Shown here: positions 1-9,425 of the stretch, one piece after another
Layout: every line of letters starts with the position of its first letter
Position numbering within the stretch: the first letter of the stretch is position 1
NCBI GenBank assembly: GCA_031763025.1
Contig: JASSKH010000031.1
Coordinates: 1,612,001-1,676,000 of the forward strand
Length of the DNA stretch: 64,000 nucleotides
DNA from: Macrocystis pyrifera
Lineage: Eukaryota; Sar; Phaeophyceae; Laminariales; Laminariaceae
Direction of reading: 5' to 3'
Notes under the pieces: model-generated
Seen by the model: the letters and a program-made list of their open reading frames with translations, nothing else
Database searches by the model: none
What the model was told of the DNA's origin: nothing
Program-made: the position numbers and the translations under genes

Positions 1-300
1 CTGGCCGGGAGCTGTAAGTCACCTCCGACAGATGATCGTTTTCCAGCTCATGATCTAGATCGTCCAGGCCAGATGTATACATACATGCATTCCTGATATG
101 TGTGATCCACAGCTCATGTTGTCGGGTAGGAGCCGCATATTTTTGCTGCATGATCCGTACCTGGTAAGTAGCAAACATTTCCTCGGTCGGATCTGTGCTT
201 GGTACAGATCCTGCACAATACCTCGTTGCTGCAGGTTGGGAGTAGATATATCTAGATGATCTAGATAGTGATCTATCCAACGTGTAGAGTATATTCCCAT
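1..300. repeat. Interspersed repeat family F, copy 1
   Basis: AT-rich segment marked by repeated near-palindromic words such as ATGATCTAGATC and GCATGATC, together with the phrases GGGAGCCGCATA-like and CAGATCCTGCACAA. The same ordered words recur near 1740-1870, 11660-11830, 12000-12450 and 25205-25400, so this is a dispersed repeat. It has no coding capacity. The family type is unknown, and the left end may lie outside the window. Confidence 0.55.
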
Positions 301-307
301 ACACTTT

Positions 308-416
308 GGCCGGGAATAGGCAAGTAGTCCCCGTTGGGCTCTGATGTACTTCGGCTGGAATTTAATCCACGTTTGGGCTCTGATGTCAAGATCAAACGGG
401 GGTTATATTCCCGGCC
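308..416. mobile_element. Short palindromic element, family H (MITE-like)
   Basis: The ends are inverted copies of GGCCGGGAATA (308) and TATTCCCGGCC (ending 416). The interior carries two copies of the phrase GGGCTCTGATG. A related segment lies at 21136-21202 with the same GCTCTGATTTGACGATC-type interior and ATATTCCCGGCC end. About 110 bp, no ORF: a non-autonomous inverted-repeat element. Confidence 0.5.
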
Positions 417-455
417 TCTGGGTGGCAGCATACTGTGTTGTTCAGCTTATTTCCT

Positions 456-868
456 CGGAGAGACGGCCTTTAGGAGACCCTGTTTTGGTGGTGGAGTTAA
501 TTTGGGCGTAACTGTTGTTGTCGCGCTCCTGCTCGCGTGCGCGGCAGTAGCAACGTAGCAACGAAACAATCAACTGGGAATAACGGTGAGAAACATCAAG
601 CTTGAAAAAATGAGGCCCTTCATGTGTCGTTTCGTACCCGTCCACACTTATCTCACGTCTGACCTTACGTCGGAGAGACGGCCTTAAGGGGACCTTGTTT
701 GGTGGTAGCTGTCGTCGTGTTCCTGCTCGTCGTGTGCACGGCAGTGACAACATAACAGCCAACTGGAAAGAACTGTGATGAACATAAGAAGCTTGACGAA
801 AGGCGGCACGCTATGTGTCGTTTCGCGCCGCGTCCAAGCGTGAGAGTTGTGAGACCGAGGACATAGAG
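456..868. repeat. Tandem duplication, unit about 215 bp
   Basis: The phrase CGGAGAGACGGCCTT starts at 456 and again at 671. After it, both copies share a GTTTGGTGGT block, a CTGCTCG block, CAACTGG, AACATCAAGCTTG-like sequence and TGTGTCGTTTCG in the same order. The copies differ by many small changes, so the duplication is not recent. No gene is seen. Confidence 0.6.
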
Positions 869-965
869 TTAACCCCTTTAGTACCGCAGTCCCGATTTGG
901 GGACAAACCAGTCTAATTCCAAGTGATTTGTCCCCAAAACGGGACTGCGGTACTAAAAGAGTTAA
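869..965. mobile_element. MITE family B, copy 1
   Basis: Nearly perfect hairpin of about 97 bp. The left arm (TTAACCCCTTTAGTACCGCA, then GTCCCG and TTTGGGGACAAA) is repeated inverted at the right end, which finishes GAGTTAA. Three more copies occur at 1871, 14160 and 50291, and a half copy near 26105. No coding capacity. The superfamily is unknown. Confidence 0.75.
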
Positions 966-1008
966 TAGGCATCACACTGTACAGAGATATCTGGTACTAC
1001 AGTAGGCG

Positions 1009-1350
1009 TTTTTTTTTTTCAAGTCATCACTTTCACTTTCCAGCTTAACTCGTCAGTCGTAGGAGGTTTTACTCTCAGCGACCTTCTGGACAAGCCGCGG
1101 TCACAGGTGTCGTCCCTTCTCCCCGTCGGTACGTCCCTTAATTTTTATCGCGTACAGGGTGCAGCATTCTCACTGCTCGGCGATTTTCATCGTTTGTTGC
1201 TAACTCACGCTCTCGCGCTTTCCGCTATTGTAACATTTTTCTACGCAAGATATTATTAATAGTCCTTTCGAGTATGCGCTCGGTGAGACTCGAACCCACA
1301 AAATTGATCTTACCAGGCACGCGGACCACCTACCAAGCAAGCCACCGTGG
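1009..1350 (-). mobile_element. tRNA-derived SINE, family 1, copy 1
   Basis: Read on the minus strand, the element starts near 1350 with a tRNA-like head. This has an A-box-like GTGGCTTGCTTGGTAGG and a good B box GGTTCGAGTCTC within a T-arm that can pair as GTGGG/CTCAC. A unique body follows, and it ends in a short A-run (T11 at 1009-1019 on the plus strand). The copy at 18898-19232 matches along the whole length. That structure, Pol III promoter plus body plus A-tail in dispersed copies, is diagnostic of a tRNA-derived SINE. No partner LINE was seen. Confidence 0.8.
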
Positions 1351-1473
1351 ACGTTGTAGAGCAGAAAGCGGAGCGAGAGTAGACACTGCAATGCCATGCC
1401 ATGTGTGCTGGATACGACAAGGAGAACATTCGCACGCCAGCACCCTCGTCTCTCATGCCGGGGCCCTCGTCTA

Positions 1474-1584
1474 TTACGGGGGACCATCGTAAATAGGACA
1501 TACGGTACAAACAACTATTATTGTATATTTCCCTATTTTTACCAACAATGTTCGGTCCCATTTACTATGGTCCCCCGTACGTAA
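1474..1584. mobile_element. MITE family A, copy 1 (TA target)
   Basis: Hairpin element with ends TTACGGGGGACCAT and, inverted, ATGGTCCCCCGTACGTAA, flanked on both sides by TA. The subterminal words AAATAGGAC and GTCCCATTTA are also inverted. The right end carries an extra GTAC compared with the other copies (15834, 49965). The TA target and size fit Tc1/mariner-type (Stowaway-like) MITEs; the superfamily is inferred from the target only. Confidence 0.75.
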
Positions 1585-1739
1585 TAGGCGAAACTCAGGA
1601 AACACCACTAAATACACAGTATTTTTGGTTGGGCCAGCCTCAATTTTTTACGTGGGGCAGCGTGTGTACTCCGCTATAAGAATACTGCAATTCAATACCA
1701 AAGCATGGTTATGTTACGCGTATATCTACAGCAGCAACA

Positions 1740-1870
1740 TGGTACGTGCGAAACTTTTCACATCTCGGACAGATCATGATCTATCTGTAGACCATCTAGA
1801 TCTCAACGTGCCCTTGTGCGATGTTGTGCGAGATCTTTGTGGTACAGATCCAAGTCAGGAAGTATGTGCT
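1740..1870. repeat. Repeat family F, fragment
   Basis: Shares AGATCATGATCTA, CATCTAGATC and GGTACAGATCC with the segment at 1-300 and with 12000-12450. It is directly abutted by MITE B copy 2. Confidence 0.45.
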
Positions 1871-1965
1871 TGACCCTTTCAGGACTGCTGTCCCGTTTTG
1901 GGGGACAAATTACTTGGGATTTGAGTGGTTTGTCCCCAAATTGGGACTGCGGTTCTGAAAGGGAT
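1871..1965. mobile_element. MITE family B, copy 2
   Basis: Hairpin with left arm ACCCTTTCAGGACTGCTGTC and inverted right arm ending ACTGCGGTTCTGAAAGGG. It keeps the internal TTTGGGGGACAAA and TTTGTCCCCAAA pair typical of the family. Confidence 0.7.
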
Positions 1966-2415
1966 CGTGCAGATTGCTCAGCTCCCACCCGGCAACCTGA
2001 GCTAGAACATAACAGATCAGTATTCTTCCTACCCCGAAAGATCTACATTTTGTAGAAAGTAGCTGTTGTCTGTTGTCATCGCCAATTTTACTGTAGTAGT
2101 AAAATTGGCGATTACAACAAAGGAAACGATTTGCGCAAATCATGGAAACTATGGGTGCCATGAAAAATATTGATCATCTGTCCCGAGACGTGAAACGTTC
2201 GAAGCCGAGACGAAATTTCTGAACTTCCAGTTTATGAATTTAAAGTGCTGCTATGTTGCGTATTTCTCTTATAGTCGGTGTCGGGCAGGGCCTTGTGTCT
2301 CATGCCGGGGTAACTCTCATTCGTTCAAGCAGTACAGTACCGAGGTCTTCTAGAAAGAACCGGGGACACAGGTCCAGGCTAACTATTTCTTAGTCGAGAA
2401 AAATGGGTGTCTTCC
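1966..2415. other. Non-coding stretch with one small hairpin
   Basis: No gene is supported. One clear feature is a perfect-armed hairpin at 2080-2110, CGCCAATTTTA paired with TAAAATTGGCG around a CTGTAG loop. The rest shows nothing recognisable. Confidence 0.4.
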
Positions 2416-2517
2416 ACACTAACCTCATACTACCCTGGGCGGAAACATAGGGACCGCTTAGGGTATAAATAGGAAGACGAAACGGTCCTTACATTTCCGC
2501 CCAGAGTGGTATAGGTG
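2416..2517. mobile_element. Palindromic element, family D (MITE-like)
   Basis: Two arms of about 40 bp are inverted copies. The left carries CTGGGCGGAAACATAGGGAC and the right carries GGTCCTTACATTTCCGCC with CAG. Around 100 bp, no ORF. Only this copy was noticed in the window. Confidence 0.55.
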
Positions 2518-2639
2518 TAAACGCTGCCGGATTTGTTATTTTCCGGGCAATGCCACACTGATTTTCTTTCGGGATGCGTTCTAGTGGAAGGGCCTACTGC
2601 AGCTTACTATAAATAGTATTAATAGTAGGAAATAATTGA

Positions 2640-3025
2640 ACGGAGGCTTGGTCGCGCTCGGGGTGGGGGGGTGTACTCATTGGCCGTAGTCGAATGACCA
2701 CAGAGCCTCGCATCCCTACAATACCGGGACGGACCACGTCGGGCGTTCACCGACCAGTCAGACATTGAGTGCACCAAGCGCGAAGTGCCGTGAGGTGTTC
2801 GACGAGCCGCATGGAGGGTGAGTTGCATCCTACTAAGAATCGCTTGTGAGGCGCACGTGCATAGGGATGACAGCTTCAATAAGTTAATTTATTTTCCGGT
2901 GCGGCCGCTTCCAGAGACAGCAACGGGGGTACAATGTATCTGCCTCGTGGGTGCCTTGCCATGACCACTACGTGGTACGATCATCCCCCTTGCGCGGAGT
3001 AGAGGATCTCCACCCCCCACAAATG
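2640..3025 (-). repeat. Interspersed repeat family C, near-complete copy
   Basis: On the minus strand it reads in order: CTCCGCGCAAGGGGGATGAT, an ACGTAGTG block, CACCCACGAGGCAG, TTGCTGTCTCTGGAAG, CGATTCTTAGTAGGATGCA, ACTCACCCTCCATGCG, a CTTCGCGCTTGGTGCA block, GTAGGGATGCGAGG and finally TGAGTACACCCCCCC. The same order occurs at 40005-40372, and a 5'-shortened copy lies at 28690-28985. It is about 370 bp, has no ORF and ends in a C-run. Mechanism of spread unknown; no tRNA box or terminal inverted repeat was found. Confidence 0.7.
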
Positions 3026-3483
3026 TTCTAATTCGATCACCAGCTGTGACCGACCACCAAAAAACAAAAACGGTACCCTGGTTATCTAGCTCACGAAGTG
3101 AGCGGCAAGCCAAGTGAGCGGCAAGCCAACCGAGGTTGACCCAATCTATATTTTAAATAGGGGAAGGGTGTTTCGTTTTGGCTGGTGGCTTTTATAGAAG
3201 AAGAGAGCAAACCCGAACGAGAGCAAAAGCGTTTCAACGAACAAAGTGTCGGTGCAACGAAACTCTACATGGGCGGGTCTAGGTGTGTTTTTTCATCTAC
3301 AGACTTTCAGAAGAAGCGTAAGATCAGTCGAGGGCAGGGCTGCTGGAACAGGAAAAGAGTCTCGGGAACACGAAACCCTAAATGGAGGCAAGTTTGACGG
3401 CGGGGAGGGGGGGGGGAGGGGAGGTTAGCCCCCTATATTGTACCGATTCTCGGGTTATTGATGACCGCCAATGCCCTACGACC
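3026..3483. other. Non-coding stretch
   Basis: Contains a short direct repeat (AGTGAGCGGCAAGCCAA near 3098 and 3113) and a G-run near 3405-3420. Small open frames here show no family features. No gene supported. Confidence 0.3.
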
Positions 3484-3763
3484 CAGGAACGGCCATACCA
3501 CGTCGGCCGCACCACGTCCGGTCCGTTCTGTGAAGTTAACTGGCGTCGGGCCAGGCTAGTAAGTACTGCGGTGGGGGACTACGTGGGAAGCCCTGGTGCT
3601 TTTCCTTTCTTTGTTCGTGTCTCATTGCGTTTGGCGCCTACAAGCGAGCTCGCGCGCACCCCTTACAACAAACGCCAACCACCATCATCAGAATACTGCC
3701 TACATACAGTGCGTACTATTCGCTCGTAGTTCCCTGCCGACCCCAACCAGCAACCACTGAAAT
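3484..3763 (+). mobile_element. 5S rRNA-derived SINE-like element, copy 1
   Basis: The first 120 bp are a recognisable 5S rRNA: GGCCATACCACGTCGG, CGCACCACGTCCG, GAAGTTAACTGGCGTCGG and GGTGGGGGACTACGTGGGAA with CCCTGGTGCT. A small insertion lies in the middle (TAGTAAGTACTG). A non-5S tail follows (GTGTCTCA, GCGCC-ACAAGCGAGCTCG, CCCTTACAACAAACGC, CTGCCGACCCCAACCAG), which is shared with the element at 4992-5361. A 5S head joined to the same tail at dispersed sites fits a SINE3-type (5S-derived) retroposon. The alternative is dispersed 5S genes carried with their spacer. Confidence 0.7.
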
Positions 3764-3885
3764 ATACCTGGTATACAATACCCTATGATTTTTGGGTCAC
3801 GAGAAATATGTATGGCATCATTCGTGTCATACAAAATACAGTGTAACAGCACCTGCTTCCGCGAGTCAACCATACAAGGCCGCGC

Positions 3886-3985
3886 GTGGTACGCGGGGGG
3901 GGGAAGCGGGGGGGGTGCTCCTTCGGTGCTTGCCTTAGTAGTTTGACCGTTGACCGCGCATTCCGTTCGAGATGGAGCACGGGGG
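3886..3985 (-). repeat. Repeat family C, 3' extension module
   Basis: On the minus strand it reads CTCCATCTCGAACGGAATGC, GGTCAACGGTCAAACTACTAA and GGCAAGCA, flanked by C-runs. The same module follows the family C copy at 40383-40450. It is therefore a separable piece of the same repeat. Confidence 0.55.
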
Positions 3986-4991
3986 GGGGAGGGAGGTTAC
4001 GCCCCCATTTTCACTACGTACCGGGCGTCCATTATATATGGACGCGATATTTGCCCGAGCACCGGAGGGGAGGAGACCCCCACTTTCACTCCGTACCGGG
4101 TTAAGGCTACTATTAATAGGCTACTCGGAAAAGTGGTTAGGATACTCGAATGGGTGGCTAGGTCTTCATAAACAAGTCTTGTTAGCGCGCAGTATCGAAA
4201 CCCCGTTCATAATAACTCTTCGGAATCTGGAATCAGGAATCTGGAAGCTGGAATCTCGCCACCCCCCTATAGGGGGCGAGACTACTGTACTGTATCAAAA
4301 TCACAAGTTGAATTTCCATGCCAAATACAGGGGATACAGATGCACCCGATTTGTTTTGTTTTATTTTATATTTTCATTGCTCCGGCGAATTGATAAAAAT
4401 AAGCCCAATCACTGAAAAAAAAAAATGTGTAACGCTTTCACAAGGGTTTCATGGGGGGGAGAAGTCGTGTTTATTTGATTTTTTCAAAATCGAGATTCAA
4501 GATTCCGGAATGGAGAGTCCAAATTCAGTACTCTGAAGCGGGCTATAACTAACTATTTTTCCACGGCTACTTCGCGTACTACAGGAACTGAGAATCCCAA
4601 ATCAAAAGGATTATGGGAGCACCACTATGAGCATGAGTGGCTCTGACCCTCCTGCTCCGTACCGCGTCTTGCTGTACCGTTTCTGATTCGTTCTACGGTA
4701 GGGGTTCCACGATTTTGCCTTCTGAGGCAATATCCTCTGACCGGCTCAGCTCCTTAAGCGATAAACTGCCGGCTGTGAACAGTGTGACACATTATTTGGT
4801 ACATTTTGCTATGGACTACGCAGGGCCTAGCAGTGTTGGTCGGCTTAAGCGAACTAACGTTATTCGAAGTCATGTTTCGGATGGGATATTGATTTCGTCA
4901 TATGAGGAATGAAGAAAATAAGGCGCCACCCCTACATGGGCCTTTGCTCTTATCGGGATATATATACATTGCCGTCATAACTTGTTCGAAA
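3986..4991. other. Non-coding stretch with small direct repeat
   Basis: A direct repeat CCCCCATTTTCACTACGTAC / CCCCCACTTTCACTCCGTAC with CGGG occurs near 4001 and 4077. A triple run of GGAATCTGGAATC-like words lies near 4220-4260. No gene supported. Confidence 0.35.
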
Positions 4992-5361
4992 CCAGGGACG
5001 GCCATACCACGTCGATCGCACCACATCCCGTCCACTCTGTGAAGTTAAGCGGCGTCGGACCAGCCAGTACTACGGCGGGGAAGCCCTAGCGCTGTTCCTT
5101 TTTTCTCGTCTCAATCGTTTTAGCGCCCGCCCACAAGCGGGCTCGGGCGCGTCCCTTACAAACGACAACGACCACTGTAGTACCGCCCGCAGTAGAGGGA
5201 CCACGTCGGAAGGCCGGGCGCTGTTTTTGCTTCGTCTCGGGTTTTTTTTTTTCGCCCACAAGCGAGCACGCGCGCCTCCCTTACAAACGCAAACGACCAC
5301 TGTACGTACCGCCTGCAGTACGTACGGTAGTTTTCTGCCGACGCCAATCAATGCTCACTGC
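4992..5361 (+). mobile_element. 5S rRNA-derived SINE-like element, copy 2
   Basis: The head (4992-5097) matches 5S rRNA closely through TCGCACCACATCCCGTCC, CTGTGAAGTTAAGCGGCGTC and CAGTACTACGG. It lacks about 13 bases covering the GGGACTACGTGG part of the C box, so it should not be a working 5S gene. The tail matches copy 1 (GCGCCCGCCCACAAGCG, CCCTTACAAACG, CTGCCGACGCCAATCA). Within it, the 3' end of the 5S and the first tail block are repeated (about 5177-5300), giving a head, tail, 3'-5S, tail arrangement. Confidence 0.7.
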
Positions 5362-5456
5362 ATGGAGTGATACCTACCAAGTAATACAAACAACCACCGA
5401 ATGAAGTCATGGCGACGCGTTCTACGATAGAGGTGGCGCATTTCCGCTTGAAAGGT

Positions 5457-6516
5457 TTCTGAATGACGGGGCTCCTTATTAACCCAAAATCGTCGGAATG
5501 CCAACGTTGTTTCGAAAAATGACGTTTTTGTATACTTGTGCCATGGGATTGTTCATCGGGATGTAATTTGATTTTGGCTGAACTCGGTTTTCTGGTGAGG
5601 TATGGAACTCTTCAAGTGAGGAGCCTCAGAATTTTCAGGCTGAGCCTCTATCGTGCCGACGCCAAACAATAACCAAGTACTGTAGTTAATTATTACTTCA
5701 CTTGCCATCCGACCATGTGTAGCGTGAGTGTCAATGATGATGTGGGGAATGGAAATTGGGAAACGACTGGCAGAGAAGCGTATGAGGGATACTACTGATT
5801 TACGGAAGGTTATTCGGTTTACGTAGGAACGGCGTCTACGCTATACTATCGGACGGTAAGCGTAATAACAATAACAATATAAAAAGCATTGCAAAAGGAC
5901 AAAAAATCAAGACGACGAAAAGCTAAAGCGTGAGACGATTTTGCCAAAAACAAAAACTACGAAAACCACGTCTACGTCCCTATTCTTCTGGCCCTAACGC
6001 CTCCATCTGCAAGGGTCAGTACATACCCATAACAAACTTGGAGTTACGACGAAAAAGGTTACAACCTGTTATAGGCTACGCCCTGTTGCAGTCTACAATA
6101 CATTGTGAACGGATGAGATACAGGGTCGATTTGGGTTGGGAGGGATTTCGTGTGTATGATGTACCAGGTATACACGTCAATCGGTCCGGGATGTTGTTTT
6201 TTTACGCATCTTGATTCTTGCTTCAATCGCCTTTTTTGTGATTTACACGCACACACACGCTGTACACCGTCGTGTGGCAAACCTATTAAAACTATGGTAT
6301 TGAAAGCACAGTTTGTTTATCAGGTTTCTCACTTGAGTAACTCTAAACGATTACTATGGGATTAATACGTCACTCCAAAAACTGATTTTTGAAAAAATTG
6401 AAAGTGCAACCCGGCGAACAATCCCATGGCCTATTAATAGGCCTACAGATACTAATGTCGCAAGAAAAGAAACGCGCTACGACGATGTTGGATTAAGGAG
6501 CCCCGTCGTTCAGAAA
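5457..6516. mobile_element. DNA transposon-like element with long inverted ends, 1.06 kb
   Basis: The outer ends are inverted copies: TTTCTGAATGACGGGGCTCC at 5457 and GGAGCCCCGTCGTTCAGAAA ending 6516. The similarity continues inward to CCATGGGATTGTTC (about 5542) and GAACAATCCCATGG (about 6412), so the arms are about 130 bp long and diverged. The interior has only small open frames with no transposase motifs. No convincing target duplication was found. Read as a non-autonomous element. Confidence 0.6.
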
Positions 6517-8219
6517 GTATTTTGGCCAACAAGTGCTACCCCTAACTTAGCACGCGTCTGTGCTATCATGCTGTGCTGTAGTTTTGACTGCGTTACACAC
6601 AACTTCGTCGCGCTACTCGTAACACTATTAGGGTGCCTCCCTTTCGGCTGGCGCATTCCCTGACGGAGCGCGAACGATGCTCCCGCGGGTTCAACTCTAA
6701 ATTCCGCAGAGCGCGTTGAATTCGCACAGGGGTGCAATTGGTTTTGAGCGCCTGTTTTCTCGACAACGGAAAGAGCGCGAATGAAAATCAAACGCTCTAT
6801 TTTCGGGAGACTCTCGACCAGATGTTTTCGAAAACACCATGGTTGTTCGGTAAATGCCAACCTTCCCGTTCTTGAAAAATCGAGCGCTGACTAACGGTCG
6901 GATCCCTGTGCGAAGTAAACGCTCTCCACGGTATATGCCTACTTACCGGGTATGGTTTTTCTCGCTGTGTGGTGACCATTAAGTGTTGGCGTTGTACATT
7001 GTTAGAGGTGGTGTGTCGGGTGTGTCACTACTTTCACAGAGTAGTTTACACCCGGTTCTGCCGATGCTTGTCCGAATATGACTGTTGATTTATGCATGTT
7101 TTCGCAGTGGCAACAATGACCAAAAGGGGTTCGTATATATACTCACTTGCTGACAACAGCAGACTCCTATAGGGCTTCGTGCACGAACGAACGTGGTAAC
7201 GCTGAACATGTCGTCGCCATTCCACACCGGGCAAACGGGCCATTACTATCGGGAAGTCGAGACATGTGGCCTTGGTGCCGCGTGCTGACAAGACTGTGGC
7301 AGCCCCAGGGCGTTCTTTTGTATATAGTTAACCTTTTTGCCACTGCACTCTACAGAAATATCAAAATAAGTAAATTACCAAGTGTTTTGTCCTCACAGCG
7401 GGAGTGCAGTCTGTCCTAAGGAGGTTGAGGGCTGCGAAAATACAGGATAAGGGGGGTGATCACGGAGGTACACTATGCGCAACAACATGACAAGATTTGT
7501 TTTGCGACGCATGAACTTGCGGCGATATGGCGTGTTTGGGACATAAGACACTAGGTGTGCTTATGAAAGCAGGAGCTCGAAATGATCACTGCAGGTCAGC
7601 GATTACATGGTCTCTGTACCCCTCTGCCATGCAGTAAGCAGGCACGTCCCGTGGCTTTAGAGTCGGGCGGAAACCAGGCCATAACCATTCGTTGCCGGTG
7701 ACCGATTTAAATCGATGCCTTTAACGCGACTGGTGCCCATACAACGAGCTGGGTGCGGAAGGGCTTTGCGGGGACGAACAGTTTGCCCTTGAGACTGCCA
7801 GATTGCAAGGCAGCCCCGGAACACTCCACCTAAACGAAGGATGTCCCATCACAGGAGCAGTCGTTCAGTAGCGCGGCGCGTTTTTTCGTGCCATGAGCTA
7901 CCGACATATGTGAAGTGAAGACCGAGCTAGGGTAAGGGTGAGGGTAAGGGACGCAGGTGTATCTGGCAGCTGGGAAACAGTGCTTCGCTTCTTCTGATTT
8001 ATATTTTCTTTATTGATAGCGAGAGCTGAAGAGGTGCTCTGGTAGAGAAGTGAGAGGTAGGGGGGAGGGACTCGACACCCAGATATACTCGTCCCACCCC
8101 ACGCCACAAGCTCTTCTAAATTACTCTTATCTGATGTACTCCCACAGAACTTTCCTATGGCTACCGATCGTTTTTCTGCTAATATAAGAACCTCTCATTT
8201 TATGGTCCTAGCTCCGTGA
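6517..8219. other. Gene-poor stretch, nothing recognised
   Basis: Several short open frames of up to about 115 codons occur on both strands, none with family motifs, splice context or a repeated copy elsewhere. I see no RNA gene or clear repeat here. Confidence 0.3.
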
Positions 8220-8410
8220 AATAACATTACTCTAGTCTAACGGGCTATCCGCCCCAGGGAATATTTATAAAAGAACGTTACTCTCGGCAAACGGAATATC
8301 CGCCGGTTTAATCCATTATTTGGATTATTCTCGTATTCTTGAGACTACTAGACTCCAATATAATATCTACATCTATAGCCCGTGAGTACTTCACTCATAT
8401 CACATTAGCC
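8220..8410. repeat. Interspersed repeat family E, copy 1
   Basis: Shares in order AAGAACGTTACTCTCG, AATATCCGCCGG, TTAATCCATT, ATTCTCGTATTC, ATCTATAGCCCGTGAG and TACTTCACTCATATCACAT with 9285-9425. A 3' piece recurs at 8735-8815. Confidence 0.65.
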
Positions 8411-8734
8411 CACCCTGAATAGTCGCATATGCACACCACGAGATGGTCGAAGGAGGATGACAAAGTAAATCCTAAACGACCAGGAAAAGGTGGTCAAAGA
8501 TGCGGCTATTCGAAACAAAAGAAGTGAGGCTATAGATTCCCTCACGCCTTGTAACAAGACCTATATGATACGAGAGTAGCTTGTCGTGAAGGGGGCAATT
8601 GTCGGGGGTGCTTGAGGCGGGCGTCGGTCCTACGGCGAGAACAACGCGCAGAGCCCCTGTGCTGAAGAGTGCACTCGTGCAGGTTCAACTCCTACTCGTA
8701 GTTTCGGTTTGGGTGGGTTTGAAGCCCTCCCTGC
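8411..8734. other. Non-coding stretch between two family E copies
   Basis: No gene, repeat or RNA feature recognised. Small open frames only. Confidence 0.3.
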
Positions 8735-8815
8735 CGCCCCACCACTATATTTCTATCGCGCATACTGCCATATTATCTATATTTATAGCCCATGAGTACT
8801 TCACACATATCTGAT
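8735..8815. repeat. Repeat family E, 3' fragment
   Basis: Carries ACTATATTTCTATCGCG-like sequence, then TTTATAGCCCATGAGTACTT and CACACATATC, matching the end of the longer copies on either side. Confidence 0.55.
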
Positions 8816-9284
8816 CGACCCACCCCATCCATTGTGGAAGCGGTCGTTGTTGCTGCGGTGGTAGGAGTTGTCGCGGTCGCTGTTGCCGCTCGGAGATGTC
8901 GCTGGTAGGCGTGGAAGAACGGCGGCAGACGTGGGTGGTGTTGCGATGTTTGCGTGCGGCGTTGATTGACGTGATCGATGGTCGGCGCGAGCCTCGTAGG
9001 CGCGTGGAACCGGCGTTGGATGGAAGAGCATTGGTTGAGGCGGTGGATGGCCTTGGACGAGATTGATGAGTCAGAATTTCACAGAAGTAACCTCAACAGG
9101 TGCGTCACCGCTGGAAACCCCCACCTATATTTCCATCGGACACGTAGGGTGAACGGGAAAGAACAAAAATCGAAATCCGTACGTGTCGAGGTCAACAAAA
9201 GCTGGAGCTTCTTCCGGTTCTCCACAACAACCTACCTCGACCCCTGCGGACCTTGCGAGTAGCTACCCACCGGTCTCTGCCGTA

Positions 9285-9425
9285 AAGAACGTTACTCTCG
9301 ACTAACGAAATATCCACCGGGTTAATCCATTCTTGGGAGTATTCTCGTATTCGCGAGCCTACAAGACTGCAATATACTATCTATATCTATAGCCCATGAG
9401 TACTTCACTCATATCACATATAACA
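9285..9425. repeat. Repeat family E, copy 2
   Basis: Matches copy 1 through AAGAACGTTACTCTCG, AATATCCACCGGGTTAATCC, TATTCTCGTATTCGCGAG and CTATAGCCCATGAGTACTTC. About 15 percent diverged by eye. Confidence 0.65.

Noticed and set aside
1270-1350. A tRNA gene on the minus strand
   Set aside because: The anticodon arm does not fold well and the sequence continues into a body with an A-tail that is repeated at 18898; it is the head of a SINE.
3484-5097. Two functional 5S rRNA genes
   Set aside because: Copy 1 carries an internal insertion and copy 2 lacks part of the C box; a shared tail points to a retroposed family.
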